NCBI GenBank assembly: GCA_963716095.1
Contig: CAVQSV010000023.1
Span: forward strand, 372,001 to 436,000
Source of the DNA: Sva-07 sp963716095
GTDB taxonomy: Bacteria > Actinomycetota > Acidimicrobiia > Acidimicrobiales > Ilumatobacteraceae
Direction of reading: 5' to 3'
Length of the DNA stretch: 64,000 nucleotides
Both the position numbers and the translations under genes were made by a program. Shown here one piece after another: positions 60,282-64,000 of this stretch. Each line of letters starts with the position of its first letter. Within the stretch, counting starts at the first letter, position 1. The notes beneath the pieces were generated by a model. That model saw only the letters and a list, made by a program, of their open reading frames with translations, was not told the origin of the DNA and ran no database searches.

Positions 60282-63200
60282 ATGAGCACCTCGGTTGTCG
60301 ACGAACGCCCAACGACTGACCCGGGGGGATCCGATCCGACGCCAGCACCGTCGGCGACGGCATGCATCGACGGCAACGAAGCGGCAGCCAAGGTCGCCTA
60401 CGCGTTGTCGGAGGTGGTGGCGATCTATCCGATCACTCCTGCCTCGACGATGGGTGAGCTCGCCGACGCCTGGTCGGCCGGCGGCGCAACGAACCTGTGG
60501 GGCGCGGTGCCCGAAGTGGTGGAGCTGCAGTCCGAAGCGGGCGCAGCCGGCACCCTGCACGGCGCCCTGCAGACCGGAGCGATGGGCACCACCTTCACTG
60601 CGTCGCAGGGGTTGCTGCTGATGCTGCCCAACATGTTCAAGATCGCCGGCGAACTCACCCCAGCCGTCATCCACGTCGCTGCCCGAGCGATCGCCACGCA
60701 TGCGCTGTCGATCTTCGGTGACCACAGCGACGTCATGGCCGCTCGATCGACCGGGTTCGCCATGCTGTGCGCCAGTTCGGTCCAGGAGGCTCACGACTTC
60801 GCGGCGGTCTCGCATGCTGCCACGCTCCGGGCACGAGTGCCGTTCCTGCACTTCTTCGACGGGTTCCGTACCTCGCACGAGATCAACCGCATCGAGCTGC
60901 TCGGCGACGACGACCTGAAGTCGCTGATTCGCGACGAGGACATCGCCGCCCACAAAGCCCGCCGACTCCGCCCCACCGCACCCGTCGTGCGCGGCACCGC
61001 ACAGAATCCCGATGTGTTCTTCCAGGCGCGTGAAGCCGGCAACCGGTTCCACGACGCAGTGCCCGGCATCGTCGCCGACGTGTTCGCCGAGCTCGAGGCG
61101 CGCACCGGTCGGCGCTACGGACTCGTCGACTACGAAGGTGCTCCGGACGCCGAGCGGGTCATCGTGATGATGGGTTCGGGCGCCGGCGCGGTCGGCGAGA
61201 CGGTGGCCAAGCTGGTGGCCGACGGCGAGAAGGTCGGCGTCGCCACCATCCGACTGTTCCGACCGTTTCCGGTCGATGCGTTGCTCGACGCGCTCCCCGA
61301 CACCGTGCGATCGATCGCGGTGCTCGACCGCTGCAAGGAGCCCGGGTCGGTCGGTGAACCGCTCTTCCAGGATGTCGTCACCGCCGTCGCCGAGTCTGAT
61401 CGCACGGGCGTTCGGACGATCGGTGGTAGGTACGGCCTCGGCTCGAAGGAGTTCACCCCGGCGATGGCCAAGGCGGTGTTCGACGAACTCGCGCTCGACG
61501 CACCCAAGCGACGCTTCACCGTCGGCATCGTCGACGATGTCACCGACCTGAGCCTCGACGTCGACGACTCGTTCCTCGTCGATCAGCCCGGGCGCTCGGC
61601 GGTGTTCTACGCGCTCGGCAGCGACGGCACCGTCGGTGCGAACAAGGCGTCGGTCAAGATCATCGGTCACGAACCCGATCTGTATGCGCAGGGCTACTTC
61701 GTGTACGACTCGAAGAAGTCCGGTTCGATGACCGTGTCGCACTTGCGCTTCGGTCCGGAGCCGATTCGGTCGACCTACCTGGTGCAGGAGGCCGATCTCG
61801 TTGCCTGTCACCAGTTCGGGCTGCTCGACCGATTCGACGTGCTCGGCGACATCCGCCACGGGGGCACGTTCCTGCTGAACGCGCCGCATCCGGCCGACGA
61901 GGTGTGGGAGCACCTGCCGACTGCGACCCAGCGACGTATCCGGGAACGTGAGCTGCGAGTGTTCACCATCGATGCGACCCGCATCGCCCGCGAGCTGAAG
62001 ATGCCCGGCCGGATCAACACGATCATGCAGCCGTGCTTCTTCGCGCTCACCGACGTGATGGGTCTCGATCGTGCGATCGAGGCGATCAAGGCGTCGATCA
62101 GTTCCGCGTATGGTCGGCGCGGTCGGCTGATCGTGGAACGCAACGAAGCCGCCGTCGACCGGGCGGTGGCCGAACTCGCCGAGGTGACCGTTCCCTCCGG
62201 GCAGGGCGGCGAGACACCGGCGAGCATCGAGCTCGACGAGACCTTCGACATCCTCGAGTCGGCTCGCGGCAACGCCGACGCCGACTTCATCGACCGGGTC
62301 ACGATGACGATGGTTGCCAACCAGGGCGATCGGCTGCCGGTGTCGGCGATGCCGATCGACGGCACGTACCCCACCGGAACCACCCAGTTCGAGAAGCGCA
62401 AGCTCGCGATCGAGATCCCGATCTGGGAGCCCGACCTGTGCATCGATTGCGGCAAGTGTGCAGTCGTGTGCCCGCATGCCACGATCCGGATGAAGGCGTT
62501 CGAACCCGAAGCCCTCGACGGCGCACCCGACGGGTTCCTCGCCAAGAAGTTCCGGTCGCGCGAGCTCGACGGGCACCAGCTGACCATTCAGGTCGCGCCC
62601 GACGACTGCACCGGATGCGGCATCTGCGTCGACGTGTGCCCCGCCAAGGACAAGTCGCAGGTCAAGCGCAAGGCGATCAACATGCGTCCAGCCGAGGAGC
62701 ATCGAGAGGTCGAGCGTGAACGATGGGACTTCTTCACCACGATCTCCGAACTCGACCGGACCTCGATCACCCATGACTCGGTGAAGAACTCCCAGCTGCT
62801 CCAACCGCTGTTCGAGTTCTCGGGGGCGTGCTCGGGCTGCGGTGAGACTCCGTACCTGAAACTGCTCACCCAACTGTTCGGCGACCGGTTGGTGGTCGCC
62901 AACGCCACCGGTTGCTCGTCGATCTACGGCGGGAACCTGCCCACCACCCCGTGGGCGAAGGACACCAACGGGCTCGGCCCGGCCTGGTCGAACTCGCTGT
63001 TCGAGGACAACGCCGAGTTCGGCTTCGGCATGCGCCTCGGCATCGAACACCACCAGCGCGACGCCCGCCGCCTGGTCGAGGAACTCGTCGACCATGTCGG
63101 CTCCGACCTCGCCGCCGCGCTGCTGGCCGACCCGACGCCGACCGAGCTCGGCGTGATCGAACAGCGCACCCGGGTCGCGGTGCTGCGCGAGCGACTCGAC

Positions 63201-63989
63201 GAGCTCGTCGGTTCGGGCGACCCGGTGGTGGCCGACCGTGCGCAGCGGCTGAGTTCGATCGCTGACGAATTGGTGCGCACCAGTACCTGGATCGTCGGTG
63301 GTGACGGCTGGGCGTACGACATCGGTTTCGGTGGCGTCGACCACGTGCTCGGCAGCGGTCGCAACGTCAATCTGTTGGTGCTCGACACCGAGGTGTACTC
63401 CAACACGGGCGGTCAGGCGTCGAAGGCCACGCCGCTCGGTGCGGTCGCGAAGTTCGCGATGGGTGGCAAGCCGACCGGCAAGAAGGATCTCGGAGCCATC
63501 GCTCGCCGCTACGGCAACGTGTACGTCGCCCAGATCGCCATCGGCGGCAGCGACATCCAGACCGTCAAGGCGCTGGCCGAGGCCGATGCCTGGGATGGCC
63601 CGTCGCTGATCATCGCGTATTCGACGTGCATTGCTCACGGCATCGACATGGAGACCTCGATGTCGCACCAGAAGGACGCGGTGAAGTCCGGCTACTGGCC
63701 GCTGTACCGGTACCGGCCGACGACCGAGGAGCACGAGCATCCGTTCCAGCTCGACTCGGCTGCTCCCAGCATCCCGCTGAAGGACTTCGCGCTGAAAGAG
63801 GCAAGGTTCTCGATGCTGGCCCGGTCCGATCCGGGTCGATCCGCCGAGTTGCTCGACCTGGCGCAGCAGGACATCGACGAACGCTGGCGCTACTACGAGC
63901 AACTCGCCGGCCTGGAACGGTCGATGCACGAGCCGCACCGCGTGGTGCTCGACGACGAGCCTGACAACGAAGGAGACGACGATGCCTGA
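60282..63989 (+). CDS. nifJ: Pyruvate:ferredoxin (flavodoxin) oxidoreductase, single-chain NifJ
   Basis: Fused four-domain enzyme of 1235 residues that decarboxylates pyruvate to acetyl-CoA and reduces ferredoxin or flavodoxin. AIYPITPASTMGELADAW opens the pyrimidine-binding domain; two 4Fe-4S clusters sit in CIDCGKCAVVCPHA (about 720) and CTGCGICVDVCPAKD (about 776); ACSGCGETPY begins the TPP part with a third cluster, and GGDGWAYDIGFGG with VYSNTGGQASKATPLG binds TPP and Mg. ATG 60282 has AAGGA 8 bases before it; ATG 60273 is possible. It overlaps the next gene by 8 bases. Confidence 0.94.
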   Translation: MSTSVVDERPTTDPGGSDPTPAPSATACIDGNEAAAKVAYALSEVVAIYPITPASTMGELADAWSAGGATNLWGAVPEVVELQSEAGAAGTLHGALQTGAMGTTFTASQGLLLMLPNMFKIAGELTPAVIHVAARAIATHALSIFGDHSDVMAARSTGFAMLCASSVQEAHDFAAVSHAATLRARVPFLHFFDGFRTSHEINRIELLGDDDLKSLIRDEDIAAHKARRLRPTAPVVRGTAQNPDVFFQAREAGNRFHDAVPGIVADVFAELEARTGRRYGLVDYEGAPDAERVIVMMGSGAGAVGETVAKLVADGEKVGVATIRLFRPFPVDALLDALPDTVRSIAVLDRCKEPGSVGEPLFQDVVTAVAESDRTGVRTIGGRYGLGSKEFTPAMAKAVFDELALDAPKRRFTVGIVDDVTDLSLDVDDSFLVDQPGRSAVFYALGSDGTVGANKASVKIIGHEPDLYAQGYFVYDSKKSGSMTVSHLRFGPEPIRSTYLVQEADLVACHQFGLLDRFDVLGDIRHGGTFLLNAPHPADEVWEHLPTATQRRIRERELRVFTIDATRIARELKMPGRINTIMQPCFFALTDVMGLDRAIEAIKASISSAYGRRGRLIVERNEAAVDRAVAELAEVTVPSGQGGETPASIELDETFDILESARGNADADFIDRVTMTMVANQGDRLPVSAMPIDGTYPTGTTQFEKRKLAIEIPIWEPDLCIDCGKCAVVCPHATIRMKAFEPEALDGAPDGFLAKKFRSRELDGHQLTIQVAPDDCTGCGICVDVCPAKDKSQVKRKAINMRPAEEHREVERERWDFFTTISELDRTSITHDSVKNSQLLQPLFEFSGACSGCGETPYLKLLTQLFGDRLVVANATGCSSIYGGNLPTTPWAKDTNGLGPAWSNSLFEDNAEFGFGMRLGIEHHQRDARRLVEELVDHVGSDLAAALLADPTPTELGVIEQRTRVAVLRERLDELVGSGDPVVADRAQRLSSIADELVRTSTWIVGGDGWAYDIGFGGVDHVLGSGRNVNLLVLDTEVYSNTGGQASKATPLGAVAKFAMGGKPTGKKDLGAIARRYGNVYVAQIAIGGSDIQTVKALAEADAWDGPSLIIAYSTCIAHGIDMETSMSHQKDAVKSGYWPLYRYRPTTEEHEHPFQLDSAAPSIPLKDFALKEARFSMLARSDPGRSAELLDLAQQDIDERWRYYEQLAGLERSMHEPHRVVLDDEPDNEGDDDA

Positions 63990-64000
63990 CCTGCACACCT
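63982..64000 (+). CDS. Start of next gene, cut by window end
   Basis: ATG 63982, with AAGGAG 8 bases upstream, reads MPDLHT before the window ends. It overlaps the nifJ stop and is coupled to it. In actinobacteria and cyanobacteria nifJ is often followed by a dihydroorotate-dehydrogenase-like gene starting in a similar way, so that is the best guess; six residues cannot prove it. Confidence 0.5.

Noticed and set aside
60099..63998. A 1299-codon open frame on the minus strand opposite nifJ
   Set aside because: It is the shadow of nifJ. Codon-position bias of GC-rich genes keeps the antisense frame open; the translation is Arg/Asp/Val-rich with no domain.

Overview
The window looks like a piece of a high-GC actinobacterial chromosome. 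Family content (F420-type luciferase-like oxidoreductase, MmpL exporter, TIGR03086 protein, ECF sigma factor paired with a glyoxalase-fold protein, Mrp antiporter, NifJ-type pyruvate oxidoreductase) and the codon bias point to the class Acidimicrobiia, possibly an Ilumatobacter relative. The phylum is well supported; the genus is inference from memory. No rRNA, tRNA, CRISPR array, insertion sequence or prophage gene was seen.

Layout. 1-9 kb: end of a flippase-like membrane protein, purE-purK, a frameshifted methyltransferase, pirin, an MFS exporter, an acetyltransferase, trmB, azlCD and a PH-domain membrane protein. 9-13.6 kb: a tightly packed minus-strand metabolic cassette (amidohydrolase, TauD-type dioxygenase, acetyltransferase, class III aminotransferase). 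13.6-24.8 kb: frameshifted DUF389 protein, cytochrome P450, small enzymes, a giant LuxR-type regulator divergent from an M19 dipeptidase, and a frameshifted Baeyer-Villiger-type monooxygenase. 24.8-27.8 kb: a Trk potassium-uptake locus with five lesions, plus a frameshifted lipoprotein. 27.9-36.6 kb: engB, a FabH-like synthase, an F420-type oxidoreductase, TetR/MmpL, a DM13 protein, and two epoxide-hydrolase-like genes divergent from a TetR repressor with a clear operator pair. 36.6-41.1 kb: a PhyH dioxygenase divergent from a four-gene double ABC transporter operon. 41-52 kb: geranylgeranyl-reductase-like flavoprotein, ECF sigma plus VOC fusion, CmcJ/NvfI-like protein, tryptophanase plus HAD phosphatase, SDR, nitronate monooxygenase, 2-hydroxyacid dehydrogenase and a group 2 sigma-70. 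52-60 kb: complete mrpABCDEFG with a winged-helix gene, then a convergent CPA1 antiporter. 60-64 kb: nifJ and the first codons of a coupled downstream gene.

Three signals run across the region. First, many first-in-unit genes have a -10-like hexamer (TANNNT or NAGACT) exactly 6 or 7 bases before ATG/GTG, which implies widespread leaderless transcription; it also helped choose starts. Second, intergenic gaps carry at least five distinct families of palindromic elements, several perfect over 17-20 bp arms. Third, ten apparent disabling lesions (nine single-base indels and one nonsense codon) hit seven genes, seven of the ten lesions lying between 24.5 and 27 kb. These are either real gene decay or uncorrected sequence errors; the sequence alone cannot decide.

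Functionally the region mixes core biosynthesis and tRNA/ribosome maturation with ion homeostasis (Mrp, CPA1, broken Trk) and oxidative catabolism of lipids or xenobiotics (P450, BVMO, TauD, PhyH, nitronate monooxygenase, LLM, epoxide hydrolases). No single undescribed machine stands out as proven; the palindrome families, the leaderless signal and the 9-13.6 kb cassette are the best leads.
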